Shown here: positions 1 to 10,432 of the stretch, one piece after another | Layout: each line of letters begins with the position of its first letter | Position numbering within the stretch: position 1 is the first letter of the stretch | From: Chara braunii | Taxonomy: Eukaryota > Streptophyta > Charophyceae > Charales > Characeae | Length of the DNA stretch: 26,462 nucleotides | Assembly: GCA_003427395.1 (NCBI GenBank) | Contig: BFEA01000244.1 | Coordinates: forward strand, 281,873 to 308,334 | Direction of reading: 5' to 3' | The notes under the pieces: generated by a model | Database searches by the model: none | Told to the model about the DNA's origin: nothing | The model's input: the letters and a program-made list of their open reading frames with translations, nothing else | Position numbers and translations under genes: made by a program

Positions 1-139
1 TTTTTTTTTTGCTTGAGGGGGTGGGGTTGGGGTTGCGCCGCCCCATGGCGCTTCCCAAATCCCCAACCCCTCTCCCCACCGGCCGCCGCGCGTCCGCGGG
101 GTCGCGGACTCGGCCGCGACCGTGGACTTGGCCGCGCTT

Positions 140-1497
140 GTCCACCGCCGAGGGGGATTCATAGCACAGGCGTGGTAGAAAGGGAGGTGGTCCATGCAAT
201 AGAGGTTGTCCCAGGTAGCAAGGTGCCTAGAGGACGAATCTATAGGATGTCTCTTGCGAAGTTGGATGAGCTCCGCCGCCAACTCAAGGAGCTCAGAGAA
301 AAGGGATGGATTTGGCCTAGTACCTCCCCTTACGGTGCGCCAGTCTTATTTGTTCCTAAGAAGGGAGGTACACTAAGGATGTGCATTAACTATAGGGGCC
401 TCAATGCCATCACCGTTAAGAACGCGGAGCCCCTACCCCGGATTGGCGACCTCCTGGATAGAGTGCAGGGATGCCGGTACTTCACCAAGATAGATCTGGA
501 GTCCGGATACGATCAAATTGCCACTAGACATGAGGATCAGCACAAAACCGCATTTTAGACCAGGTACGGTCTGTACGAGTTTGTGGTGATGCCCTTTGGC
601 CTATGCAATGCACCTGGTACATTCCAGCACGCAATGAACATGATATTTCATGAATACTTAGACAAGTTTATCGTCGTGTATCTCGACGATATTCTTATCT
701 TTAGTAGGACTGTAGAGGAGCACGCTGAGCACTTGACAATAGCGCCAGGTCTCCTAAGACAGCACAAGTACAAGGTTAACTTAGAGAAATGTGAGTTTGG
801 TCGCACCAAGATCTTGTACTTGGGTCATGAAATCTCAGCGGATGGATTGAGGCCGGAGGATGCTAAGGTGACCAGCATACGTGAGTGGCCCAAACCTCAG
901 ACTGTTACTGAGGTTAGATCGTTTTTGGGGATGATGGGCTACTATCGTCCGTTTGTTAAGAACTATAGTACTATAACTTCCCCATTAATAAATCTAACTA
1001 GACTTGACACCCCTTGGGAGTGGACTGAAGAGTGTGAGGCGGCCTTCAGGAAACTGAAGTATGCTCTAACCCACTATGAAGTCCTCAAACTTTCTGATCA
1101 TGATAAACCTTTTGTTGTGACCACAGACGCCAGCCAATATGGCATAGGCGCGGTCCTTGCGCAAAAGGAGGGGTCAAAGTTGAGACCAATCGAGTATATG
1201 AGTAAGAAGATACTATCTCAAAAGCTAGCAAAGTCCACGTATGAGCGCGAGCTCTATGCCCTATATAGAGCGCTGGTTCATTGGAGACATTATCTCCTAG
1301 GCAGATTCTTCTACGTGAGATCTGACCATGAGACCTTGCGCTGGATCAAGACACAACCTGTGCTCTCTGATGCACTCAAGCGATGGATACAAGTGATAGA
1401 CATATATGACTATCAACTTGACACAATCAAGGGAGAGTACAACAAAGTGGCTGATGCATTATCTCGTCGCAGAGTATCTGGGCACGTTAGTTATTGA
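140..1497 (+). pseudogene. pol: Ty3/gypsy pol: reverse transcriptase and RNase H (broken)
   Basis: This part of the polyprotein would copy element RNA into DNA and remove the RNA strand inside virus-like particles. Visible in order: the [11 protein letters not shown] finger motif (about 379-411), [11 protein letters not shown] (484-516, first catalytic Asp), VMPFGLCNAPGTFQ (586-624), the YLDD active site (679-690), the thumb/connection motif RSFLGMMGYYR (about 916-948), then RNase H with Asp in TTDAS, Glu in YERELYAL, Asp in RSDHE and Asp in KVADALSR, so all four RNase H acidic residues remain. A TAG at 556-558 replaces the Arg expected after KTAF; reading resumes in the same frame. The reading frame then runs to TGA-type termination at 1495-1497, but homology leaves this frame near 1470. 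An ATG at 583 is internal and is not a real start. Confidence 0.9.
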
Positions 1498-2928
1498 ATT
1501 TGGCATATCTAACGATCTAACTCGATCATTGGTGGAAGCCTATCAGCAAGATCCAGTTATGTCTGAGATCATTCGTAAATTCCAAGCAAAGGACAAAGTG
1601 ACTTTGGGTGAATTTACGATGGTAGACGACTTGCTGTTTCTTGAAAAGGCAGGGAATAAAAGACAGTGTGTGCCTAATAGAGAGTCTTTGCGTAGTTTGT
1701 TTCTAGGTGAGTGTCACGATGCAACTGGACATTTTGGTTATAAAAGACTTCAGCTAACTTTGTGCAGAAATTTTGGTGGCCCACTATGATGCAAGATGCG
1801 AAAAGTACGTTGAAACCTGCTAGGTTTGCCAAAGGGACAAACCTAGGACTCAGGCTCCGCTCGGGCTCATCAAGCCGTTGCCGATTCTTGAAGGTCTTGG
1901 TCAGAGTGTGTCCATGAACTTCATGGATACTCTTGTGACCAGCAGGTCTGGAAAAAGGCACATCTTCGTGATAGTAAACCGCTTTTCTAAGTATGCAAGA
2001 CTTATCGCTATGCCAAAAACTGCTAAAACTGACTGTGTTATCAAACTGTTTCTGGATAACTGGGTTAGGGATTTTGGACTACCTACTTCGATAATAAGTG
2101 ATAGGGATGTAAGGTTTACCAGAGAACTGTGGCAGGCGACAACTGAGCAGATAGGCACCAAGCTGCAAATGACGTCAGGGAATCACCCTGAGTCAAATGA
2201 TCAGGCATAACAGATGAACCTGGTAGTACAACACCTGCTTCGACATTATATTAAGCCAAGTCAGGATGACTGGGACGAGAAGTTACCTCTCGTCGCCAAC
2301 CTGTACAACAATGTTGTGCACAGTACTACTGGTATGACTCCCAACCAGCTGCACCTTGGTTAGAAGCCCCGAACTGCACTTGACTTTCTGCTTCCAGAAA
2401 GGTAACCCACTGCAGCATATGGTAGCATAGAGTTTGTTGTTAATTATGAACAGATGCTGCAGCAGGCCGTCGAACATATTAGAAAGTCTCAGGATGCTAT
2501 GATCGCGTCTGAGAATAAACATAGACGGCCCTCTAACTTTCAGGTAGGTGATAGAGTCTGGGTAAAGTCATCTCAACTAGGTCAGGAGTTTGGGATTTCA
2601 CGTAAACCGATGCCACAGTACTTTGGGCCCTGGGAGATTTTAGACATTGTAGGGGATCAACCGGATGGACCTTCACACTTACCCTGTTTTCCATGCATCC
2701 AAGTTGGCACGTTTCGCTGCCACAGACCACTTTCCCTCCAGGACATCAATGTTGCCCCTAACCATGGACGAACACGTGGACATTGACGATATCATCGAGC
2801 ACAAGCTGATGCCTGTGCCCAAACCTCCAGGAAGGGGATGACCGCCAAAGCCACAGATGCAATACCGAGTGCGGTTCAAACATCACATTGATCCTCAAGA
2901 AGACCGGTGGTTTACAAGAGAGGAATAA
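1470..2928 (+). pseudogene. pol: Ty3/gypsy pol: integrase and chromodomain (broken)
   Basis: Continuation of the same polyprotein after a frame change near 1470. Frame 2 (to 1789) carries the integrase N-terminal region with the paired His of the HHCC zinc finger (ECHDATGHFGYKR). From about 1799 frame 3 carries ETC-stop-VC (the CxxC pair split by TAG at 1821), then the catalytic core: SMNFMD where SMDF is usual, so the first Asp is Asn; SDRDVRFT keeps the second Asp; the third residue, Glu, is a TAA at 2208. More stops lie at 2361 and 2403. The C-terminal part has a GPY/F-like FGPWEIL. From about 2668 to 2928 frame 1 gives PVFHASKLARF and a chromodomain-like tail (YRVRFKHHIDPQEDRWFTREE without its last residues intact), with TGA at 2839. 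Integrase from this copy cannot work. Confidence 0.88.
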
Positions 2929-3017
2929 ATGAAGACTGGTCCCCAAATTATCTCAAGTTACGAGAGAAATCTGAATGGGAAGCAGCCTGTTACATAAGAA
3001 CTTCTCAGAGGACTATC

Positions 3018-3032
3018 GAAGAAAAGGAGGGA
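3018..3032 (+). promoter_or_regulatory. Polypurine tract of element 1
   Basis: A 15-base, all-purine run (gaagaaaaggaggga) lies about 90 bases after the end of the chromodomain and directly before a TG dinucleotide at 3034. In LTR elements this run primes second-strand synthesis and sits just 5' of the 3' LTR. Position and composition fit; there is no second LTR in the window to confirm it. Confidence 0.6.
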
Positions 3033-3033
3033 A

Positions 3034-3917
3034 TGCGAGGATATGGGTCCTCGGCAGGCCTAAGGGGCCCCTGCTGCAAATGTGCTCGCCCTTAGTGAAG
3101 GCGGGCTTAACAAATCATCAGAGGCCCTCGGCTGTCAATTTCGTATTTTGGGGTCCAGGCAGTTTCGTCGCGCCAGTTGGTTGAAGGAAACACAGACCGA
3201 GCAGCGAGGAAAAATCCCAGGCCTTCCAGGCCTTTCCAAAATGGTGCAGGCCCTAGACGAGAATCGCGGCCTCGTACACAGACAGTTGCGAGGCCCAACC
3301 AAATGAGGCCTAGTAGCTGCAAGAGAGGCGCAGCATCCTGGGGCCTACCGTAAGCTTCCGGGCCCAGGCCAGTCCAACCAGACTGCCGAATGAGGCAGGC
3401 TCTTTCCATATAGGAAAGACAGCTTGCTGCCTGGCGAGGCATTCGGACACTCACATGTTGGAGCCGATGCTCGTGGGCTGCTGCTAGCGCTGAGAGGCGA
3501 GGTGCAAGCACGTACGGTCGTGCAAGGAGGGTGCTGCTAAGGGCAGCGCCATAGCCCAACCTCCATAGTTGGCGGGCTTGGATGTACAGTGAGGCGCAGG
3601 GGTGGTCTTCGGGTGTACAGAGGGAAGACGTGGGAGTAAGTCAGGGGAGAGAGAGAAGGATGACGATGATGATGATGTGAGGGGCCCTGAGGGCACATAC
3701 CTGGTATTGGCGATGGTCTGCATTGGGCGACATCTTCAAGCACTTCGGAGGCTGCTGACGTCAACAGTTACATTGTCAATTATTAGGCTAGTAGTAGCTA
3801 TGTAGGGAGTAGGCTGGGCGCCAAGCGTCAAGTAGGGAGATAGGGACTGGATACATATGTTGGTGGTGGCGAGAGCAAGCTCTCATTAACATTGGTTTTC
3901 AGTGCTACGATTCTCCA
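3034..3917 (+). repeat. Putative 3' LTR of element 1
   Basis: Starts with TG right after the purine tract and has no convincing gene. The right end is a guess: TCTCCA ends at 3917 and is followed by TTGGTGTCA (3918-3926), which partly resembles the plant initiator-Met primer site (TTGGTATCA). If so the LTR is about 884 bp and the sequence to its right would be the 5' part of a second element sharing this LTR. The first 550 bases are GC-rich; 3640-3780 has a short (GAT)n tract near 3659-3677. ORFs within it on either strand show no domain. Confidence 0.45.
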
Positions 3918-4084
3918 TTGGTGTCATATTGGTGCAATGCTGGTTTATGAAGACTGTGATACGATCTGGCTTTCAATGTGATTGTGGAATCTGAGTATTG
4001 TCATCTCGCTATTGCTTATTTTCCTTGCAATTCGGTCACATTTCGGGAAAATTTTAGGACGTGTGTTTGCTATGTCTATCGTCT

Positions 4085-4088
<4 letters not shown>

Positions 4089-4137
<49 letters not shown>

Positions 4138-4148
4138 CTCGCTCTCTT
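4089..4148 (+). repeat. (CT)n microsatellite
   Basis: About 44 bases of pure CT followed by an interrupted CTCTCG stretch. It lies upstream of the zinc-knuckle ORF in an otherwise non-coding segment (3918-4328). Confidence 0.95.
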
Positions 4149-4328
4149 GTGAGGAATTTGCTTGTTGACATTTGCTTTGGAAGACGACTGGCTTACCGAG
4201 CAACTCATGTCGTCTCTGCCATAAAAATAGTATTACGGTAGTATGGCTACGTTTCGTACCTGGAAGTCAACGAGTGATCATACTCTTATTTGTGGTCTAT
4301 ACCTACCTTCCTTTCTATTCAGGTCGCT

Positions 4329-4460
4329 ATGGCAACACCCGTTACAGGAGCATGTTTTGATTGTGGTCAGCACGGACACTGGTCAAAAGAGTGTCCTCAG
4401 AGGTGTTACATGCTGCGCCTGCAACAGGCTGCACGAGCCATTTTCAGCCCGAAAGCTTGA
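4329..4460 (+). pseudogene. CCHC zinc-knuckle gag/ORF1-like N-terminus
   Basis: An ATG at 4329 opens a 43-codon frame that holds one nucleocapsid-type zinc knuckle: CFDCGQHGHWSKEC, spacing C-x2-C-x4-H-x4-C, with Cys codons at 4353, 4362 and 4392 and His at 4377. Such knuckles bind element RNA or DNA. TGA at 4458 ends it; the same frame continues as FQPK/GPF-rich low-complexity sequence broken by more stops. The knuckle being at the N-terminus is unlike an ordinary Ty3 Gag, where it follows the capsid. A pyrimidine run ending in CAG (about 4306-4321) just before the ATG resembles a 3' splice site. It probably belongs with the coiled-coil remnant at 5747-6969, which is an inference. Confidence 0.75.
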
Positions 4461-4640
4461 AAACAAGGGCCTACAGGCCCTGTGTCTTTTCAGCCTAAAT
4501 CAGGGCCGTTCCGACCGTGAGTCTTTTCAGCCTGAAACTGAGGGCCATTTTCAGGCCCTCATAAGATCGACCTGCCCTGAAACTCAGGCACCAAACCAGG
4601 GTTTTAGCACAGGCCATTTTGGGCTTGTTTTCAAGACAAC
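4440..4640 (+). repeat. Degenerate TTTTCAGCC / CAGGGCC repeat
   Basis: The words TTTTCAGCC and CAGGGCC or GAGGGCC recur at intervals of roughly 25-45 bases (near 4441, 4488, 4522, 4550, 4612). In the zinc-knuckle frame they read as FQP and GPF units, so this may be a decayed Gln/Pro-rich linker of that protein rather than a satellite. Confidence 0.5.
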
Positions 4641-4862
4641 CCTTGGTTGAGCTTCAGCGCCAAGGTCTGGCACGTTTTGGCATTGGCAAGAGCAGCCTCC
4701 TGGACGGGCCAGCACTATGTAGGACTGGCCCGCCCTGCAGGCTGCAGGTAGTTCCTAGGTACTTCCCAGGCACTTCACGTGCAGCTCAAAAGGCAGGAGG
4801 TAATCTTCAGGATTCGACAACAGCACTCTGCAGGAGCGCTGCAGGAGTAGTAGTAGCGCTAG

Positions 4863-4994
4863 CAGTAGTCTTCAGCGTTGGGCGCTAGTAGCGTTAGCAG
4901 TAGTCTTCAGCGCTGGGTGCTAGTAGCGTTAGTAGTAGTCAGCGCTGGGCGCTAGTAGCGTTAGTCGTAGTCTTCAGCGCTAGGCACTAGTAGG
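4863..4994 (+). repeat. 35-bp tandem repeat, about 3.8 copies
   Basis: Units begin at 4863, 4898, 4933 and 4965. The core is AGTAGTCTTCAGCGCTGGGC followed by GCTAGTAGCGTTAG. Units 1 and 2 are 35 bp, unit 3 lacks TTC and is 32 bp, and unit 4 is partial and diverged. A short (GA)n run follows at 5011-5026. Confidence 0.9.
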
Positions 4995-5026
4995 AGCTAG
5001 AGTAGTACTAGAGAGAGAGAGAGAGA

Positions 5027-5746
5027 TTGGGCGGAGGCTAGGGAGACTTACCTGCAACGCCATAACTCCAACTTCGTCTTCGAAGTACCTGCAGCACAAC
5101 GTCATCTTCACAGATTAGTACCTGGCACATGAGAGAGAGAGAGTTCTTCTTCTTCCTCTTCTCAGTCCACCATCTCCCTCTCACCCTCTCTCTACCTGAC
5201 TTAACTGCATCAGCAGACTATGAGAGAGTGGGCTTGGTGACATTTGGATCCAGACTCGACATTGGGCTTCAAACATTTTGAGGAGGGATTATTTGGGACT
5301 TGTAACAAATGCTTGGTGTTGACGACATTCCCATCTCTCCCCCTCTTCTTCGTTTGTTCTCCTCCTCTTCGTCTGTGTATGATCTGGACCTGGTGCATTC
5401 TTCCTGTGTGTAGCACCAGGCCCCTTCACACCTTGTGATGAGGATGATGTATGTTTGGTCTAAGTTGCGACATTGATTGGGCTAGTCATTGGTATTCTAG
5501 CATTTTGTTGGCTGTCTTCTACTACGTGAGAGAGGTCAGTCCCAGTTAGGTCAGGACTTGCATCTAAGTCTTCCCCTGCGCCATAAAGCACTATTTTTGT
5601 ATGTATCAGGACGTACACTGCTTGTTGAGGTTTCACTTGCACTGCATTGTCCATTCAGTCCTTTTCATCACATTGCGTATAGTCAGTTATTTATGTACAT
5701 CGCCCAACTAGGCATGTAACAGAGGTCAACGTTTCAACGGGCACCT
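5027..5746. other. No gene recognised; pyrimidine-rich spacer
   Basis: Nothing with a recognisable domain on either strand. 5135-5200 and 5330-5380 are CT/TTC-rich. It separates the zinc-knuckle fragment from the coiled-coil fragment and could be an insertion or a decayed linker. Confidence 0.5.
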
Positions 5747-6969
5747 ATGGCAAAGGGTGCGAACGCCGAACCATTGTTGGCCTTACCGGCAGCAGGAGCG
5801 CAGGCTCCGAGCGTGCAGGTGGCGGCTCCAGTCACTAGTGCGTATAACCCAACACCAAGAACGGGATGGTGGACAAGAAATCAGTAGATGTTAGACAAGT
5901 AAAATGTGTTTGTTAGTAAGACGCATAAGAAAGAGATGGAGGAATTTGAAGCGCAGGAACAGGAAAGAAAGTGATGGGAAGCGGAAGAACAAGTCGAGCA
6001 GCGTAGGAAGGAGCATGAGGAGTTTGAGAATCAAATGAGACAACGATTGGAGAACAAGCCTTCACCCTTATGTGAGGCAGTTCTAGGAAAAGGAGTGGAC
6101 AAGGCAAGCACCAGGGAGTGAAGAACCAAGGACGAAGTATGACATAACAGAGCAGATGCAATTGACGGATTTGGTGGATCGGCTACAAAGGAAAAATGTG
6201 GAACTAAGAAGGCAGGAGAATGAATGGAAGATACAAGTGGCAGGGGACCTTGCGGCACTAAGATAGGAAATATCTGATTTAAAATAGAATCAGGAGATTT
6301 CGGGCAGAAACGAGTTGATGAAAGAAATTGAGGATCTGCATTTGGAGATGGAGGCATTAGGAAAGTGAAACGAGGAAGCAAAGGACGCATCTAGACTTTG
6401 GTGTAGTGAGGCATTGCGGCCAGGAAACAAGCGAGGGAGTAGCAGTGTCTCTACCCCTGCTAGTGACGGGCGTGCAACGATTCGGGCCCGAACGGTTGTA
6501 ACACCAGAAGAACTAAGGAAATTGTCGGCGGAGTTGTTGGATTTACAAGAAAAACAACCTTGCGATTTGACGGAGGTGGACATGTTAAAAGAACAGAGAG
6601 CAGTTGCAGAACCAAGACGCATTGTGGCTGATGCAAAAGTCACTCGACTTAAGGAGTAGAAGAGTCAGCTCTCCATAGGGGAAGCGGGTTGTAGCACACC
6701 CAAGGAGCACGGTGCAAACATCAAAGGAAAAATGGAGGTGGCTGCATACACTTGGAAGGATGCCCCAACTGGATGGTAGTGGTACACAGGCCAATGACAT
6801 ATATGCTTTTCTCCAAGATGAGAGAAAGCAGTTGTGCGCTCTTAAGAAGACGGACCTTGAATTACTGCGTCGCGAAATTAGCATCACCTATAAGACGATA
6901 GACATCACGGTGGACGATTTGGCACAGATGAATGTGGACAAGATTTTCGGGGTGGCTAGTGACTCATAG
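5747..6969 (+). pseudogene. Coiled-coil gag/ORF1-like protein remnant
   Basis: From an ATG at 5747 the frame gives an Ala/Pro-rich start (MAKGANAEPLLALPAAGAQA), then YNPTPRTGWWTRNQ, then a long Glu/Lys/Arg/Gln-rich stretch (about 5920-6660) that would form a coiled coil (for example EEFEAQEQERK, RQRLENKP, KEIEDLHLEMEAL, LRKLSAELLDLQEKQ). The end (about 6830-6960) reads LKKTDLELLRREISITYKTI then DITVDDLAQ, a short helical module faintly like a SAP domain. Stops interrupt it many times and it changes frame near 6130 and again near 6700; TAG ends it at 6967. I recall this layout (zinc knuckle, then a long coiled coil, then this tail) from predicted Chara braunii repeat proteins, but I cannot name a family. 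Function is probably RNA binding by a retroelement. Confidence 0.65.
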
Positions 6970-8100
6970 GAGAAACGCGGCTAAGAAGGCTAGGGTCGAG
7001 ATAAGGCAATTTCATAGTAAAGAAACGCGGCTATTGTGAAGGAAGTCCTATCAGATTCCTCTTGATGGGACTTCCCGAGCGCGATTACTCTATGGGTCGT
7101 GCAAAAGTGTGCCATGATACGAGATCTTCGTCTATTCCATCCTTGAGGGATGCTACGTGGAATGCCTTCTTTCAAATTGTGGTTCTTATTCTGGTCTTAC
7201 GTGGTATGATTCCTTGGGCCGAGAACGACAGGTCCTACCTTTTGTCTATGGTGAAGAATGGGGACGATCTTTTTTGGTGTAAGGGTCCTCTTGTTGTCTA
7301 CGTGCCCTTGTCTCCTTGGCATTAGCATGTATATGCAAGGTCAACAAGTGGAAGTTTGGATGTATGATCGGATGAACAAGTGTATCTGGCTTGCATCAAC
7401 AAAGTTGTGGAGCTAAGTGAGAGGAATCATAATTTGTACGACTGTTTCAGGAAATGTATGCGAAACACTATGTCGCGCTGCCTCTGTTCAAATGTGAGGA
7501 TGGAGACGGAATGGATTTAGAGAGATTTGTAATTTGAAAAACCAATCCGTTTCTCAATTGTCGTGATAAATATATGTGTGGTAAGAGATGTAGACCGGTA
7601 TCGCACCCTCCTGCTCTTTAAGTAGGCATAGGGCTTACATTGTCACGCAATTTTACAGAATCATGGTTATCCATGAGTCTGATAACACTTTTCTCTCCTT
7701 CATCATTTCCTCTCCCTGTTGCATTGTCGAGGTGCCCAACTTATCTACACATAAATATGAGGGAGAACACATGTCATCAGGCTCAATGAGGGTAGGGAAC
7801 TGGGAGCGAACAGAACCAATGATCCTAACAGATAGACCATCAGGGCGGGTAATGCTCGACTAAAGGGGTGACCGCTATGGAGGGTCGACCATGCAAGGGA
7901 ACAAGGGAGCCTGGTATACTGGGCGCACCTAGATGAAGCATGCAAGGCTGCCTAACCAGGGCGTGAGGGTCGGCAGGCGGTAGAAAGGTGATGGGTAAGG
8001 GAATCATGCAAATGACTCCTAAAGTGAGGGAAGTCGGAGCTAGATCCGTAAGATGGGAAGCCAGGACAACGCTACGGTCCCGATGCACTCGCGGTTAATG
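6970..8100. other. No gene recognised
   Basis: ORFs of 60-90 codons occur on both strands (for example 7062-7325 on plus) but none shows a known motif. The first 500 bases could be the continuation of the coiled-coil element. CGCGGCTA occurs after GAAA twice, near 6974 and 7023, the only local repeat I see. Confidence 0.4.
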
Positions 8101-8221
8101 ACCACCTGAAATTTCAGAATGAAAGATTCTGAAGTGGTTTGAAACCGCTGAAATGGCCTGAAGACACTACACTTCAGGTCATTTCCGAAGTTTCGGGTGA
8201 TTTGAAGGACAACTTTTATGG

Positions 8222-8239
8222 TTTTTTTTTTTTTTTTTT
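8222..8239 (+). repeat. Poly-T tract (18 T)
   Basis: Eighteen consecutive T directly left of the truncated first unit of the palindrome array, so it may mark an insertion or break point. Confidence 0.9.
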
Positions 8240-8249
8240 GCCTGTTTTT

Positions 8250-8618
8250 CCAGCCACTTCAGGTTATTTCAAGAATTTCAGGTGGGGACCTGAAACCGCT
8301 GAAGTGGCTGAAGCTTCTGAATGGGATTTCAGGTACCCCCATCCAAATTGTTGGATGGGGGTACCTGAAACCCCTTTCAGAAGCTTCAGCCACTTCAGGA
8401 CATTTCAGGAATTTCAGGTGGGGGCCTGAAACCGCTTAAGTGGCTGAAGCTTCTCAAAGGGGTTTCAGGTACCCCCATCCAAATGGTTGGATGAGGGTAC
8501 CTGAAACCCCTTTCAGAAGCTTCAGCCACTTCATGTCATTTCAGGAATTTCAGGTGGGGACCTGAAACCGTTGAAGTGGCTGAAGCTTCTGAAAGGGGTT
8601 TCAGGTACCTCCATCCCA
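8250..8618. repeat. Tandem array of large palindromes, 136-bp period
   Basis: Two complete palindromes: arms 8301-8346 and 8351-8396 (44 of 46 paired, 4-base loop), and 8437-8482 and 8487-8532 (43 of 46 paired, 4-base loop). Left arms repeat at 8301, 8437 and 8573, exactly 136 bp apart. The array is cut at both ends: a right-arm tail alone at 8250-8260, and a left arm alone at 8573-8618. Units are joined by a spacer that has its own small inverted repeat, TTCAGG...CCTGAA. Much of the arm is built from repeated CTGAA/TTCAG words. There is no ORF with domain similarity. Looser relatives of the arm lie at 8105-8200 and 8635-8760. Confidence 0.93.
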
Positions 8619-8619
8619 C

Positions 8620-9890
8620 CATTTGCAATGGATCAACCTGAAGTGGCTGAACTGCCTGAAGGCGGTTTCAGACAACCCCATGTATAGATCCATACACAAT
8701 CCGAAAGTGTAGTAACCTAAAGTGGCTGAACTGTCTGAAAGGAGACCTGAAAATATATGCACCCGTTGACCATCTTTCTCTCGATGTCGAGCGCATCGGT
8801 CCGGCACCGCACGCGGCGGCGCGAGACCCTCCCGACTGCGTCACGTAGGAGTTGGTCTAAATCCTCGTCGCAAATATATATGGAGCTTCCTTAGGCCGCT
8901 CCGGCCGAGTGCGCCAGCCATACCTCTCGCGAGCTCCTACGGCAGAATAGGGTCTACGCGAGGCACAACTTACCTCCACCTTACGGGAGCTGTCACCTCC
9001 CTTCGGTGGGCGTATCCCCGCCGAGCTACCAGTCCACAGTACGAAAGGTAATCAGTTGCAATCGCAGAGGTGGACCAGCCGAGGGCGTTTCTCGTTCGCT
9101 GTAGCATAGGGGGCACGAGCGGTAATACGCCTATCGAACACGCACACGAACCGACATCTTGGGGGGCTGAAGTCCCAAGCGGGGCTCGTCGTCGGTCGAC
9201 TAGGACGCATCCCACACACCACGCGCACACCACTTTACGAACACAAAAATAAAACACACACACACGCACATACAATACGACACAACACAAACAACGCGAC
9301 AACGCTCCTAGTCCCTCGGTAGCCAACCCATAACTTTTCGATACGAAAGTCGAATAGGCATCGCGCGCGAGGTTTAGTATAAAACCGCGCGGACGTAGGC
9401 CTAACTCATATTGACTTGCGATGCAAACGTACGCAAGCAGTTGCAATGATGACGTACTATGTAGTGCCCATAATCGTGCGGTCCTCGTTAATCTCGAGGG
9501 TCGCATTCGACACTCAAGTGTCGGCTGACACGCGCCTCGAGGGTTAGTCTCTCAACGCTGGACAACCGCCAAGCGCGGTTGAAGACCACACACCCTCTTC
9601 TGCACTCTGTACAGAGTGGGGCAAATAGGCTTTGCACGGGGGCAGATTCCTTCCCTGCAGAGTCTAGGGTTTGGGATGTCTTGCATAAGGACCTTGAATC
9701 CCGGCCCAGGACCAACATCCGACCATGAAAATCTCTAAAAAACAAAGGATGAAAGGGGATCCCCCTTTTCCCTCAAACGGATAATGTGTTTAACCCTTAC
9801 GCGCGGTCCCAGTAGGCCGCACGAAACACTCGAGACATATATATACACACATATATAAAGAGGGTTGTTAATATAGGACGATCACTTCTC
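8620..9890. other. GC-rich stretch without recognised gene
   Basis: No match to rRNA, tRNA or retroelement proteins that I can recognise. A 178-codon minus-strand frame (8970-9506) has no motif and runs through CA-dinucleotide-rich DNA (9210-9300), so I treat it as chance. Hairpins: CTTGGG...CCCAAG near 9160-9181 and AAAGGGG...CCCCTTT near 9750-9768. A TA-rich tract lies at 9836-9860. Confidence 0.4.
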
Positions 9891-10432
9891 ATAGTCACAG
9901 TGGGACTCCTCTCAGCCATATACGTATGTAATCGCAGGCAGTCACATCCAGAAGCCAAACCACAACCATACTTGCAATCACATCAAAGATTCATCCAGAA
10001 ATCCATGCACTACACGGGGTCAACTTCAACCATTCCTTGCACTCATACCCCTCGCTTTAGCCATACAAGCCTCACTCGTGCAACTCTTAAATAAATACTC
10101 AGTACTTTTGTTGGATGGCCATTCAATAAAGTCCAGGTGAAAATACAACAAAATAGTTCAATCATAAGGCTAAAGCCTTTAGGTTGAGTGGCAGGAGTGA
10201 ATTGGAGTTGAATCGTAAACCGATGAATCGGCAACCGACCTGTTATTAGTGATAACAGAGGATGACCCTCAAGGGGGCCGAGCTGAATCTAGTCCTTAAC
10301 TTGGATCAAACGATCAAGAGAACCTGTAACACATGACAGGTCAATGCCCCAAGCGAAAATCATAAGTGTATGGAGAATACAACCCCATAACACATTCTCA
10401 CCCAAAATCCTCCTAATTGACTAAGTCTGAAC

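Larger units (their letters stand above)
1..3917 (+). mobile_element. Ty3/gypsy chromovirus relic (element 1), 5'-truncated
   Basis: The order reverse transcriptase, RNase H, integrase, chromodomain, purine tract, LTR-like DNA is that of Ty3/gypsy chromoviruses. Recognisable pol starts near 140-165, inside the N-terminal part of reverse transcriptase; the first 140 bases are GC-rich and unlike any gag or protease, so the 5' half is missing or lies outside the window. In-frame stops at 556, 1821, 2208, 2361, 2403 and 2839, plus frame changes near 1470, 1790 and 2665, show an old, inactive copy. The right edge depends on the LTR end, which is only inferred (see the LTR entry). Confidence 0.85.

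Noticed and set aside
3107-3559. 150-codon minus-strand open frame
   Set aside because: It lies within the putative LTR of element 1, is GC-rich and has no domain or start context.
8970-9506. 178-codon minus-strand open frame
   Set aside because: It has no motif, runs through CA-rich DNA, and is Cys/Val-rich in a way expected from translated low-complexity sequence.
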